From: UBA1161 sp049520395
GTDB lineage: Bacteria > Planctomycetota > Phycisphaerae > Tepidisphaerales > Tepidisphaeraceae
Direction of reading: 5' to 3'
DNA length: 39,743 bases
Assembly (NCBI GenBank): GCA_049520395.1
Contig: JBEKPV010000026.1
Span: 1-39,743 of the forward strand
Notes under the pieces: model-generated
What the model was told of the DNA's origin: nothing
Databases searched by the model: none
The model's input: the letters and a program-made list of their open reading frames with translations, nothing else
Part shown: one piece after another, positions 24,813-33,221 of the stretch
Layout: the number at the start of each line of letters is the position of its first letter
Numbering within the stretch: position 1 is the stretch's first letter
Translations under genes and position numbers: made by a program

Positions 24813-26078
24813 ATGAGTAGTACACAACCGACGGTGTTGGGCTTAAAGCCCAGCTTCGGTTTCGGGGATCGTCTGGGTATGGCGACTCCCGGCCACGCGG
24901 CAGCGCTAAAACGCTGCGGTTCCGGAATCGCCCCGATTTTCGCCCAGCAATCCATTCGTGAAATGGCTCGCACCAATCGCCAGCCCACCGAAGTCATGTC
25001 CGATGCGCTGGCCGGCGCGACCCAGGCGGGCTTTACCGGAATTCAGGGCGCCGATGCCGATCACCTCAAGACCCCCAATGACGTGGATCGAACCTCCGCC
25101 GCCGGGTTTGTCTTCTTCACCATCGATCCCTCCGGCGAGGTCGATGCCGGCGCCGATGATTACAATTTCGACGACCTTGCCGAGAAGTACAAAGCCGTCT
25201 CGGGGCAGGTCAATTGGGTGGGCAAATACGAAAATAAAACGATCAAGCTCGCCAACGGCACGACGATCGAGTTTTCGCCCGCGGTTTGCCGGCGCGCGGC
25301 GGTCAAATATGGCCGGGCGATCAACATGGCGGTGCAGCTCGGCAAATATATCGAGCAAGTGAACAAAAAAATCGGGCGGGAATTTGAAATTGAATTGAGC
25401 GTCGATGAAACGCCGCGCCCCACGACCCTCGCGGAGCATTACGTCATCGCCGATCAATGCGCGAAAAACGGTTTGAAGTTGATCAGTTTGGCGCCGCGCT
25501 TCATTGGCGAATTTGAAAAAGGCGTGGATTACAAAGGGAACGTGGCGGAATTGGAAAAATCGCTGGCCGATCATGCCGCGATCGCAAAGGAATTGGGGCC
25601 GTACAAGTTGAGCTTGCACTCCGGTTCGGACAAGCTGTCGATTTATCCCTCCCTGGCGCGGGCTACCAAGGGCTTATTCCACGTGAAGACGGCGGGGACC
25701 AGTTATTTGGAGGCTCTGCGCGTGGTGGCCCTGTCGGACGCGGCGCTTTTTCGCGAAGTGGTCAAGCTTTCGCGCAATCGATATGAAACCGATCGCGCGA
25801 CGTATCATGTTTCGGCGACTCTGGAGACGACGCCCGCCGATGGGGATCCCAAGACCTTGGAAAAAGCGTATATCGGCGTCTGGCATGACGTGCCGACGGG
25901 CGCGGGGTTCACCAATCCCGGCCGGCAGATTGTGCACACGACGTTCGGCTCCGTCCTCTGCGACCCCAAGCTTGGGCCGCTGGTGAAGGAATGCGTCAAG
26001 GCGCATCAATCGCTATACACCAACGTTCTGAACGAGCATTTCGGCAGGCATCTGGAGGCCCTCAAGGCGGGGATGTGA
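24813..26078 (+). CDS. uxaE: Tagaturonate epimerase
   Basis: 421 residues. UxaE epimerises D-tagaturonate to D-fructuronate at C4 in hexuronate catabolism and was characterised in Thermotoga maritima. The match to that family is strong over many blocks: F-G-F-G-D-R-L-G-M-A-T-P-G-H, P-I-F-A-Q-Q-S-I-R-E, G-A-D-A-D-H-L-K, F-T-I-D-P-S, S-V-D-E-T-P-R-P-T, R-F-I-G-E-F-E-K-G-V-D-Y-K-G, S-L-H-S-G-S-D-K and H-V-K-T-A-G-T-S-Y-L-E-A. The His and Asp/Glu residues in these blocks would bind the metal. It is shorter than the Thermotoga enzyme because it lacks the N-terminal extension of about 80 residues. GAGG precedes the ATG by eight to nine bases. First gene of the operon. Confidence 0.87.
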   Translation: MSSTQPTVLGLKPSFGFGDRLGMATPGHAAALKRCGSGIAPIFAQQSIREMARTNRQPTEVMSDALAGATQAGFTGIQGADADHLKTPNDVDRTSAAGFVFFTIDPSGEVDAGADDYNFDDLAEKYKAVSGQVNWVGKYENKTIKLANGTTIEFSPAVCRRAAVKYGRAINMAVQLGKYIEQVNKKIGREFEIELSVDETPRPTTLAEHYVIADQCAKNGLKLISLAPRFIGEFEKGVDYKGNVAELEKSLADHAAIAKELGPYKLSLHSGSDKLSIYPSLARATKGLFHVKTAGTSYLEALRVVALSDAALFREVVKLSRNRYETDRATYHVSATLETTPADGDPKTLEKAYIGVWHDVPTGAGFTNPGRQIVHTTFGSVLCDPKLGPLVKECVKAHQSLYTNVLNEHFGRHLEALKAGM

Positions 26079-26115
26079 TCTTTTTAAAATGAAAGGGAAA
26101 CGAGGTTTTTAGAAA

Positions 26116-27198
26116 ATGTTAAACATCAAGAATGCCAAAGACACAAAATTTGATCTGGTGAGTTTGGGCGAATGCATGATCCGCTTGTCGCCTCCGGGCC
26201 ACGGGCGGATCGAATTTTCGCCGGTGCTGGAAGTATGGGCCGGCGGCGGCGAATACAACGTCGCCTACGCGTTGGCGCGGCTGGGTCTGCGGACGGGGTT
26301 CGCCAGCCGCATCGTCGATAACCCGGTCGGGAAAATCATCGTCAATCACGCACGCTCCGTCGGCATGGACATCAGCCATCTGGCGATTGCCAAGTACGAC
26401 GGCGTTGGCAAGGCCGATCGCATCGGCTTGAATTTCACCGAAGTGGGAACCAGCGTCCGCGGCAGCGTCACCATGTACGACCGCGGGCATTCCGCGGCCA
26501 TGAATCTCAAGCCGGGAATGATCGACTTCAAAAAACTCTTCAAAGAACAGGGCTCGCGCTGGCTGCATACCGGCGGGATTTTTACCAGCCTCTCCGACGG
26601 CACCGCCGCTGTCTGCAAAGAGGCGATTCTCGCCGCCAAGGAATCCGGCACCATCGTCAGCTACGACCTGAATTTCAGGTCCAAACTCTGGAAAGCCGAA
26701 AAGGCCCAGCAGGTTACCAAGGAACTCGTTCCGCATCTGGACTGCCTCATCGGCAACGAAGAGGATTTCCAGAAAGTGCTCGGATTTGAAGTCGAAGGCG
26801 TGGACGAAAACCTCTCCGCGCTGGACACCTCCGCTTACAAGAAGATGGTCGAGAAAGTCGTCAAGACCTATCCCAACGTGAAAGTGGTCGGAACCACCCT
26901 CCGAGAGGTGAAGAGCGGGCTGATCAATAACTGGTCGGCCATTCTTTACGTCGATGGGAAGTTCTATGAAAGCCGCCGCTTCGACGGGCTGGAAATCGAA
27001 GACCGCGTCGGCGGCGGAGACGGCTTCTCCAGCGGCTTCGCCTACGGCTTCCTCACCGCCAAGACTCCGCAGGAATGCGTCGACCTTGGGGCCGCGCACG
27101 GTGCGCTGCTTCAAACAACCCGCGGCGACACCAGCCAGATCGATCTCGAGGAGCTGAACCACGTCTTCAAAGGCGGTAGCGCTCGGATCAAGCGGTAA
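26116..27198 (+). CDS. kdgK: PfkB-family sugar kinase, 2-keto-3-deoxygluconate kinase-like
   Basis: 360 residues of the ribokinase fold. It has the N-terminal S-L-G-E-C-M-I-R-L-S-P-P motif and G-G-G-E-Y-N-V-A-Y-A-L-A-R-L-G, both typical of KDG kinases. S-Y-D-L-N-F-R is a substrate contact region, and D-R-V-G-G-G-D-G-F near residue 300 holds the catalytic Asp. The expected reaction is phosphorylation of 2-keto-3-deoxygluconate, which would connect with UxaE in the same operon through fructuronate, mannonate and KDG. It is about 40 residues longer than the usual KdgK, with an insertion near 220-260 (after F-E-V-E-G-V-D-E-N). Another ulosonate as substrate cannot be excluded. It starts 37 bp after uxaE. 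Confidence 0.78.
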   Translation: MLNIKNAKDTKFDLVSLGECMIRLSPPGHGRIEFSPVLEVWAGGGEYNVAYALARLGLRTGFASRIVDNPVGKIIVNHARSVGMDISHLAIAKYDGVGKADRIGLNFTEVGTSVRGSVTMYDRGHSAAMNLKPGMIDFKKLFKEQGSRWLHTGGIFTSLSDGTAAVCKEAILAAKESGTIVSYDLNFRSKLWKAEKAQQVTKELVPHLDCLIGNEEDFQKVLGFEVEGVDENLSALDTSAYKKMVEKVVKTYPNVKVVGTTLREVKSGLINNWSAILYVDGKFYESRRFDGLEIEDRVGGGDGFSSGFAYGFLTAKTPQECVDLGAAHGALLQTTRGDTSQIDLEELNHVFKGGSARIKR

Positions 27199-27208
27199 AC
27201 AAAAAAGA

Positions 27209-27296
27209 TTTCACCGCGAAGCCGCGAAGAACGCGAAGAAGAAAATTCAATTCTATGCTTTGTATTCTTCGCGTCCTTCGCGCCTTCGCGGTGAAA
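27209..27296. repeat. Long intergenic palindrome
   Basis: Arms of 32 bases (27209-27240 and 27265-27296) are complementary except at two positions and enclose a 24-base A/T-rich loop. Each arm is built from short C-G-C-G-A-A-G units. Palindromes of this composition are dispersed in many bacterial genomes, and this one resembles a small non-autonomous repeat. It fills most of the 125-bp gap between kdgK and the dehydrogenase gene and would form a very stable RNA hairpin there. Confidence 0.85.
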
Positions 27297-27323
27297 ATGA
27301 ATTTCTAATCAAGAGAAGAAATC

Positions 27324-28295
27324 ATGCCCAAACGAATTTTATTAACGACGACCAGTTTTCAGGATACTCCCGGCGCGCATCATGACGTGCTGAAAAATTC
27401 CGGGTTTGAAGTGGTCACGGCTCGCGGGCCGCTGAAGGAGAACGTGATTCTCGACCTGGTCAAATCCGGCGGCGGATTCGACGGGTTGCTCAACGGCGAC
27501 GATCAGATCACCGCCAAAGTGATCGATGCGGCCCTCCCGCGAATGAAAGTGATCGCCAAATACGGCATCGGCCTCGATTCGATCGACGTGAAGTACGCCA
27601 CCAGCAAAAAAATTCCGGTCCTCTTCACGCCGGGCGTGAATCATACGACGGTCGCCGAGCATACCTTCGGGCTGATGATCGCCATTTCCAAGCATTTCTG
27701 GTTTCACCTGAAGAACGTGAAGGCGGGGAATTGGAAGCGCGAAACCGGCAACGAATTATTGGGCAAGACCATCGCCATTTTGGGGATGGGCCGCATCGGC
27801 AAGGAAGTCGCCAAGCGGGCGGCGGCGTTTGACATGAAAATCGTCGGCTACGACAACTACTGGGACGACACCTTCGCCAGGGAATACAACGTCCGCCGGG
27901 CCATGACCATCGACGAGGCGCTGAAGCTCGCCGACATCGTCTCGCTTCACATGAATCTGGCTCCCGAGACCCAGGGGCTGATGAATAAGGATCGGATCGC
28001 GCTGATGAAGAAGGGCTCGATGCTGATCAACACCGCTCGCGGGGGATTGGTCGTCGAGAAGGACATCGCCGACGCCGTGCGCAGCGGGCAGCTTGCCGGG
28101 TATGGGGCCGATGTGTTGGATGTGGAGCCGATGGTGACGCCGCATCCGTTTCAGGAATTGGACAACATCATTATCACGCCGCACGTCGGCAGCCGCACGT
28201 TTGAAAGCGTTCAGCGCCAGGGTTTGCGGGCGGCTCACAACATCGTCAACTTTCTGAACGGGGACAAGGATTTCATCCAGGCCAATCAGTTTTGA
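27324..28295 (+). CDS. D-isomer-specific 2-hydroxyacid dehydrogenase
   Basis: 323 residues, NAD-dependent, phosphoglycerate-dehydrogenase-like. The coenzyme motif is G-M-G-R-I-G near residue 153. The catalytic Arg is in N-T-A-R-G-G, the Glu in D-V-E-P, and the His in T-P-H-V-G-S. V-A-E-H-T-F-G-L-M precedes the dimer helix. It lacks the regulatory ACT domain of SerA, so a catabolic role is more likely than serine synthesis. In this operon it may act on a keto- or hydroxyacid intermediate of sugar-acid breakdown. A purine-rich stretch (AAGAGAAGAAA) precedes the ATG. The next gene's ribosome-binding site overlaps its stop codon. Confidence 0.88.
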   Translation: MPKRILLTTTSFQDTPGAHHDVLKNSGFEVVTARGPLKENVILDLVKSGGGFDGLLNGDDQITAKVIDAALPRMKVIAKYGIGLDSIDVKYATSKKIPVLFTPGVNHTTVAEHTFGLMIAISKHFWFHLKNVKAGNWKRETGNELLGKTIAILGMGRIGKEVAKRAAAFDMKIVGYDNYWDDTFAREYNVRRAMTIDEALKLADIVSLHMNLAPETQGLMNKDRIALMKKGSMLINTARGGLVVEKDIADAVRSGQLAGYGADVLDVEPMVTPHPFQELDNIIITPHVGSRTFESVQRQGLRAAHNIVNFLNGDKDFIQANQF

Positions 28296-28309
28296 GAGGT
28301 AGTTCCGAC

Positions 28310-29407
28310 ATGGCAACACAATATGTAATGAGCAACAAGGCGCACGACGATCTGGTCTCGGCGGCATATCGCCATCGCGGCTATACCGTCGACGAAGCGG
28401 ATGCCGCGGCGCGCTTTAGCCGCCTGACGGCGAAGCACGGGATCAAAACCCATAACGCGATCAAAGCGTTGCATCTCGATGAGCATTTTGGATCCAAGGC
28501 CGGCGGATGCGTGCCCGGCGCGACCGTCACCAAGATTCCCTCCAAATACAAAGCCGTGGCGCGTTGGAATGCCAATCGAAAGTTGGGCCAAGCCGTCGGA
28601 TATGCCGCCATGGCCGAGGCCATGCGACTGGCCGATGAATTCGGCGTCGGAGTGGTCTCGGTGGACAACGCCTTCCATTATCTCTGGGGCGGAGGTTATG
28701 TCATCGAAGCCGCAAACAAAGGGTATCTCGCCTATACCTGCTGCACCGCCGCTCTGGCGGAGGTCGTGCCCTTCGGCGGAAAGTTCCCCACCCTGGGGAC
28801 CAACCCCCATTCCTGGGGATTTCCCACCACCGAAGCCATCGGATTTCCCATCTGCATCGACTGGGCGACCAGCGTGGTCGCGATGGGCCGCGTCCAGCAA
28901 TTTATCCGCGAAGGCAAATCGCTCCCGCCGGGTTGCGGCGTCGATAAGGATGGAAATGAAACCACCGATCCGAAAAAGGTCGTGGCCCTCCTCCCGTTCG
29001 GTCAGCACAAGGGGTACGGCCTTTCCCTGATCGACGAGTTGTACGGCGCGTACATCGGCGGCTCGATCCCGACCCTCCGCAGTCGCTGGGATACCGGCCC
29101 CAAGGACGAGAAGCACACGCCCAACTTCTTTTTCCAGTGTATTCGCGCCGACGCGATCAGCGGCGAGGATTTCGCGCAGAAGCGCACGCAGACGCAGAAC
29201 GTCAAGGCCGTGCTGGCCGATATTCTTGGCCACGGAAATGAAAAATGTCTGCTCCCCGGGCAATTGGAGGCTCAGGCGGCGGCGCTGAGCGATAAGCTCG
29301 GCGGGTTGCTCTTTACGGCCGCGGAAATTGATGCGTTTGAACAGATTGCCGCCGAAGCCCAGGTCAAACTCGACCGCTCGGCTCTTCGCCCCGTGGAAGG
29401 AGTTTGA
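28310..29407 (+). CDS. Ldh2-type malate/L-lactate dehydrogenase-family oxidoreductase
   Basis: About 365 residues of the Ldh2/MDH2 family. This is a non-Rossmann NAD(P)-dependent fold acting on 2-hydroxyacids such as malate, ureidoglycolate, 2,3-diketogulonate or sulfolactate. Recognisable are H-G-I-K-T-H-N near residue 50, S-V-D-N-A-F-H-Y (the family's V-x-N-S-x-H region), the loop P-F-G-G-K-F-P-T-L-G-T-N-P, and L-L-P-F-G-Q-H-K-G-Y-G-L-S, which carries the catalytic His-Lys area. The ATG at 28310 has GAGAGG ten bases upstream; a TTG at 28292 is less likely. It is third of three oxidoreductase-type steps in the operon when counted with the hydroxyacid dehydrogenase and SDR. Substrate unknown. 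Confidence 0.85.
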   Translation: MATQYVMSNKAHDDLVSAAYRHRGYTVDEADAAARFSRLTAKHGIKTHNAIKALHLDEHFGSKAGGCVPGATVTKIPSKYKAVARWNANRKLGQAVGYAAMAEAMRLADEFGVGVVSVDNAFHYLWGGGYVIEAANKGYLAYTCCTAALAEVVPFGGKFPTLGTNPHSWGFPTTEAIGFPICIDWATSVVAMGRVQQFIREGKSLPPGCGVDKDGNETTDPKKVVALLPFGQHKGYGLSLIDELYGAYIGGSIPTLRSRWDTGPKDEKHTPNFFFQCIRADAISGEDFAQKRTQTQNVKAVLADILGHGNEKCLLPGQLEAQAAALSDKLGGLLFTAAEIDAFEQIAAEAQVKLDRSALRPVEGV

Positions 29408-29412
29408 AAACA

Positions 29413-30192
29413 ATGGCTTACCAGGGTTTCGATATCACCGGGAAAGTCTGCGTCGTCACCGGCGGCACCAGTGGGCTGGGTAAATCCATCGCCCTGGGAC
29501 TGGCGCAATCCGGCGCGAAAGTGATCGCCGGGTCTTCCAGCGCCGGCAAAGTCGACGCGGTGAAAAAGGAACTGGGGGCCGGGAACGAAGCGATTCAGAT
29601 CAACGTCGCCGATGAAGCCAGCGTTGAAGCCGCGATGAAGCTGGCCGTGAGCAAATTCGGGCGTCTGGACGCCGTTATTAACGCCGCCGGCGTCATCGGG
29701 CGCCAGCCGTCAATCGATCTGCCGGTGGCGGAATTCGAACGCATCGTCAAAATCAATTTAACCGGCTCCTTCATCGTCGCCCGCGCCGCCGCCCGAGTGA
29801 TGAAAGACCAAACCCCCGGTCCGCGCGGCGAGCGCGGGGCCATCGTTTTTATCGCCTCCCTGAATAGTTTCATTTCGCTCAGCGAAGTGCTCGCCTATGC
29901 CTGCAGCAAATCGGGCGTGCTGGGCCTGGTGCGCGGGCTGGCCAATGAATGGGCGCCGCTGGGAATTCGCGTGAACGCCATCGCTCCCGGGATTTTTCCG
30001 ACCGATTTGAATCGCCCGCTGATCGAGAATACCCCGCGCGGCGACTGGCTCCGCAAGCACACGCCCGTCGGGCGATTCGGCGATGCCGAGGAACTCGTGG
30101 GCGCGGCGCTCTATCTCGTTTCCCCGTCGGCGAGCTTTACCGCCGGCCAGACGCTCATTGTGGATGGGGGATTTCTCGCGCGCGGAGTCTGA
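29413..30192 (+). CDS. SDR-family oxidoreductase of the sugar-acid operon (KduD/gluconate dehydrogenase-like)
   Basis: About 259 residues. T-G-G-T-S-G-L-G at 16-23 binds NAD(P); N-A-A-G, a catalytic Ser in I-A-S-L-N-S, Y-A-C-S-K, and P-G-I-F-P-T-D-L follow in the classical order. Its closest look is to KduD or gluconate 5-dehydrogenase enzymes. Some SDRs also reduce fructuronate to mannonate, and that would fill the step after UxaE. The ATG at 29413 has AGGAG ten bases upstream. A TTG at 29404 overlapping the previous stop is the alternative. Last gene of the operon; assignment beyond SDR is inference from context. Confidence 0.86.
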   Translation: MAYQGFDITGKVCVVTGGTSGLGKSIALGLAQSGAKVIAGSSSAGKVDAVKKELGAGNEAIQINVADEASVEAAMKLAVSKFGRLDAVINAAGVIGRQPSIDLPVAEFERIVKINLTGSFIVARAAARVMKDQTPGPRGERGAIVFIASLNSFISLSEVLAYACSKSGVLGLVRGLANEWAPLGIRVNAIAPGIFPTDLNRPLIENTPRGDWLRKHTPVGRFGDAEELVGAALYLVSPSASFTAGQTLIVDGGFLARGV

Positions 30193-30283
30193 ATCCCGGC
30201 AAGTTCAAATCCGCAATCGCCCTCGCGGCCGCCCAGCCCGCAATTTTGCGCCGCGCCGCTAAATTTCCCGATGCATCGACCAA

Positions 30284-30310
30284 GGAGCCGGTCACTATAG
30301 AACCGGCGCC
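30284..30310. terminator. Possible hairpin between convergent genes
   Basis: GCCGGT (30287-30292) and ACCGGC (30302-30307) pair around a 9-base loop, and the stem extends by GG/CC beyond one mismatch. It sits in the 136-bp gap between the SDR gene and the convergent membrane-protein gene. There is no T-tract, so it is at best a weak bidirectional transcription end. The rest of the gap shows nothing recognisable. Confidence 0.25.
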
Positions 30311-30328
30311 GATAAGCGTCAACTCACG

Positions 30329-31657
30329 TCAAACCCGCCGCAATCGCGGCCACTGCAGTCCGATGAGCAGCGCCGCCGCTGGCGCGGTGTGCAGGAGCAA
30401 GCGGTCCTGCGTCACCCACATCAATTCGCGGTAGTTCCAGTTGGCGACCAGCAGAAAGGGCGTAATGTTCAGCAGCCAGTGCGCGATCAGCAATATCCAG
30501 AGCAGTGCCACCGCCGGCTGGCGCAGCCGCTCTCGCTCCAGTAGCGCAATCGCGAAGAGCGCAAACCAGAAGACGCACCAATTATCCCAGTAAAACGCGC
30601 TGCCCAGATATCCCAGGATCACGGGCCCGAGGCGGGACAGATTGTTCAGGATTTCGCCAACGTGCAAATGCCCCGTGTAATCCTCATCCGTTCGCGGCAG
30701 CGGATGGGCGAAAACATGCCACGGCAGATACGCCAATCCCACCGCCAGCGCGAAGGCGATCCAAACCCTCGGCCGGCGCCGATCGATGGCGAATACCGCC
30801 GCCGCGTTCAGCACTGCGAGATAGATTCCCTCCTGTTTGGTCCAGGCCATGCAGATCGAGCAGAGCGCAACTAGCGCCAAATCGGTCCCGCGCCGATCCT
30901 CCTGCCAATTGAGGAGACAGACCAGGCCGCAGGCATAAAACGCCGCCAGCGGCACGTCCGCCGTTCCATTGCAGGCGGCGCGCAACATGACCTGAGTGCC
31001 CATGAGCAGGGTCGTGGCGGTGATGGCCGCCAGGCCGCCGCGGCGGCGGTCGATCGCGCCGTAAACCGCCGCACCCATTCCAATATAGAGCAAGAAAAGC
31101 GGGGATTTTTCCAATTCGTCGTCGAGCCGGCCCGACATCACGTGCTCCCCGGCGCAAATCATGGGCACCAGAATTGGATAGCGCAGATGGCTGAAACTTC
31201 GACTGACATCGGTGAAATAATCCGGCCGCGGATTCAGCGGCTGGGTCGCCAGCAGTTTGGATTTTAATTGCCAGATGGCAAATCCATCCCAATCGAACGT
31301 GGGATAGACAAACGCATCCAGCGCCGCGACATACGCGGAATACCCCAGCGCTATCAGGCACAAGCCCAGCCACCATCGCGGCGCGCGGCCGCCGCCATCA
31401 TTCTTTCCCGGCGGCGGCGCCTTGGGGCGCTTGATCGCGATCCCGGCGACCGCAAACGCGAGGGTCAGCACGATGACCATCGCGCGCGTCGGCTTGAATC
31501 CCAGCATCGAAAGGGCGATCAGGCACAATCCGAAGACTCCCGGTCCCAGGCAGGCGATTAATCCAACCGATTGCGCGCGCGATCGCCCGCCGCCGAGGCG
31601 CGTAACCACCGCCCAGCCGGCGATGAGCAGACAACCGAGATAGATAGCGCACCACAT
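30329..31657 (-). CDS. Polytopic membrane protein, GT-C glycosyltransferase-like
   Basis: About 442 residues with ten to twelve hydrophobic helices. A long loop after the fourth helix holds F-V-Y-P-T-F-D-W-D-G-F-A-I-W-Q-L-K-S-K. A D-x-W-x-K type motif in this place is typical of GT-C transferases that use polyprenyl-phosphate sugars on the outer face of the membrane. W-T-K-Q-E-G-I-Y-L-A also recurs in that superfamily. The ATG at 31657 starts directly at the first helix; an earlier ATG (31714) would overlap the upstream gene by 47 bp. Coupled to the small membrane protein upstream, it may be an enzyme and accessory pair. Family membership is inferred from topology and motif. Confidence 0.7.
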   Translation of the reverse strand: MWCAIYLGCLLIAGWAVVTRLGGGRSRAQSVGLIACLGPGVFGLCLIALSMLGFKPTRAMVIVLTLAFAVAGIAIKRPKAPPPGKNDGGGRAPRWWLGLCLIALGYSAYVAALDAFVYPTFDWDGFAIWQLKSKLLATQPLNPRPDYFTDVSRSFSHLRYPILVPMICAGEHVMSGRLDDELEKSPLFLLYIGMGAAVYGAIDRRRGGLAAITATTLLMGTQVMLRAACNGTADVPLAAFYACGLVCLLNWQEDRRGTDLALVALCSICMAWTKQEGIYLAVLNAAAVFAIDRRRPRVWIAFALAVGLAYLPWHVFAHPLPRTDEDYTGHLHVGEILNNLSRLGPVILGYLGSAFYWDNWCVFWFALFAIALLERERLRQPAVALLWILLIAHWLLNITPFLLVANWNYRELMWVTQDRLLLHTAPAAALLIGLQWPRLRRV

Positions 31658-31667
31658 GGATTTGGGA

Positions 31668-32147
31668 TCACCGGCTCGGGGCGGCGGAATGCACGCGCGC
31701 GTGCAGCTGGCCATCGACGTAGAAGTAAGTGAGCATCGTCGGCACGTTATGGCTCAGCAGCCAGGAGTCATCGGGAATAAAATTTGCGGCCAGGACCTGA
31801 TCGACCGTGTTGATGGGAGCCGACGGATCGCCCACCAGCACGCGCTGGGGAAAAAGGATGTAATTGGCGCGAAAATAGAGATTGGTGATAAATCCCTTGC
31901 GATCCCCGAAATTGACGAAGCGCATATACAGTCCCCCTCCGCCGGCCGATCGCGCGATCATGGGATCGGATTCAACGGCGTAGCGGGTCATCACGATCTG
32001 TGGCCAGCCGGCGCCCTGGATAAAGAAACGGTTGTACACGTCGATCCCCACCGACCACACGATCCCGCACAGCATCGCCGCCACGATGAGCATCGCCGCG
32101 CCGCGCGGCTCGCCCGTTTCGATTTGGGTCGTGTGGGGTTCGCTCAT
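31668..32147 (-). CDS. Small membrane-anchored protein of unknown function
   Basis: 159 residues: a cytoplasmic N-terminus, one membrane helix at about 18-38 (A-A-M-L-I-V-A-A-M-L-C-G-I-V-W) and a periplasmic domain of 120 residues. The domain contains N-L-Y-F-R-A-N-Y-I-L-F-P-Q-R-V-L-V-G. A similar x-Y-F-R-x-x-Y-x-L-Y-P-x-x-V pattern is found in short proteins next to GT-C-like genes, so a partner role is plausible. Its ATG overlaps the stop of the upstream YkgJ gene by 4 bp and the GT-C-like gene follows after 10 bp. I do not recognise a named family. Confidence 0.7.
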   Translation of the reverse strand: MSEPHTTQIETGEPRGAAMLIVAAMLCGIVWSVGIDVYNRFFIQGAGWPQIVMTRYAVESDPMIARSAGGGGLYMRFVNFGDRKGFITNLYFRANYILFPQRVLVGDPSAPINTVDQVLAANFIPDDSWLLSHNVPTMLTYFYVDGQLHARVHSAAPSR

Positions 32148-32662
32148 TTTGAATTAGCCGAGGAATCCCCGTCGCGGGCGGCTTCGATTTGTTCTCGGCC
32201 GTAAAGCTTTCCCTCTCCGATCCCCGGACATTTCTTTCCGGCGGCTTTCCACGCCTTGGGGCTGGCGAGATTGGAATCCCAAAACGGCCAAGCCCGGCAT
32301 TGCCCCGGCCGAGCCGCATAGACCGAGCAAACCCGCGTCGAATGCGCAACTTTTTTCCCATCCGAGACCGCCGGACGCTCCTGCAGAAACACGCAATCAT
32401 ACCCGCCGCTCTTGCGGTTGAACGTCTCCTTCAGGCTGATGCGTCCCCCGCTTCGGCGGCAATATTTCTCCATCGTCTGCTCGACGGTCAGAGACAGATG
32501 CCGCGCCAATCGCGCGATTTCTTCATCCGAAATCCAGACATATCCCGGCGCACCCGTGCAGCAATTACCGCATTGCGTGCAGGCGAACCGCAACCCCTCG
32601 GCATACCAAGGCTCGCCCGAGGCCCGCCCATTCACCACCGGCAATTCCATGTAGAAGGTCAT
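32144..32662 (-). CDS. YkgJ-family cysteine-cluster protein
   Basis: 172 residues. The family signature is complete: F-A-C-T-Q-C-G-N-C-C at residues 27-36 followed by G-Y-V-W-I-S-D-E-E-I, then C-V-F-L near 90, and V-C-S-V-Y-A-A-R-P-G-Q-C-R-A-W-P-F-W at 111-128. These Cys residues probably bind zinc or an Fe-S cluster. Members are widespread (UPF0153/YkgJ); some are linked to flagellin methylation, but for most the role is unknown. Here it is coupled by a 4-bp overlap to the small membrane protein and so to the GT-C-like gene. Start ATG at 32662; a second ATG is four codons later. Confidence 0.9.
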   Translation of the reverse strand: MTFYMELPVVNGRASGEPWYAEGLRFACTQCGNCCTGAPGYVWISDEEIARLARHLSLTVEQTMEKYCRRSGGRISLKETFNRKSGGYDCVFLQERPAVSDGKKVAHSTRVCSVYAARPGQCRAWPFWDSNLASPKAWKAAGKKCPGIGEGKLYGREQIEAARDGDSSANSK

Positions 32663-32677
32663 ACCGCTTACCGCGGC

Positions 32678-33097
32678 TTATGAAAAGAGCAGCCGCCAGG
32701 CGATCGTCACGATCGCGGTCTGAACCACGCAGAAGGTGAGTAAGCCCAAAGGAATCCGAGTACGCCGCGCCGGCGCGGATTTTAACGGGGCAGGTGGGTT
32801 AACGGCCAAATGATTTTGCACCGCCGCAATGATGAGATTCGCCTCAAATCGCCCGATGTTTCGCCGCGAGGCTTGGCGAAGAAGAAATTGGCGCTGCGTC
32901 CAGGGGAGCGCGGAGCCGACCATGCGCGCGGCCGCCAGATCGGCCAGGTCGCGCGCCGCGACGCTCCGGTGGCCCAAAATCGCCGAATTCGACCAGTCGA
33001 TTCGGCGCCGCGAATCGCGATCCGGCGAAGCCGCGCGATCCCGCGCACCCCCTCTAATTCCAATACCACGACGAAAATTCCGAACCGCGGCCGCCAT
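32678..33097 (-). CDS. Small protein with C-terminal membrane helix, unknown function
   Basis: Up to 139 residues. The convincing part is residues 50-139: R-Q-F-L-L-R-Q-A-S-R-R-N-I-G-R-F-E-A-N-L-I-I-A-A-V-Q forms an amphipathic helix region, and L-G-L-L-T-F-C-V-V-Q-T-A-I-V-T-I-A-W a single C-terminal membrane helix, a tail-anchored layout. The first 40 residues are Arg-rich and may not be translated. An ATG at 32923 would give an 81-residue protein. It is 15 bp upstream of the YkgJ gene on the same strand and may lead that operon. No family recognised. Confidence 0.5.
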   Translation of the reverse strand: MAAAVRNFRRGIGIRGGARDRAASPDRDSRRRIDWSNSAILGHRSVAARDLADLAAARMVGSALPWTQRQFLLRQASRRNIGRFEANLIIAAVQNHLAVNPPAPLKSAPARRTRIPLGLLTFCVVQTAIVTIAWRLLFS

Positions 33098-33221
33098 TCA
33101 TGCAGTCTACCCCGCTCTGGGCGATCCCTATCGACAATCGAAAGTTTTCAACAGGGCGCGCGCGTCGCCCGATGGCGCTTTGTAGCGGATGTTCCGTTTG
33201 TTCCGTTAGACTCACAGGCAC

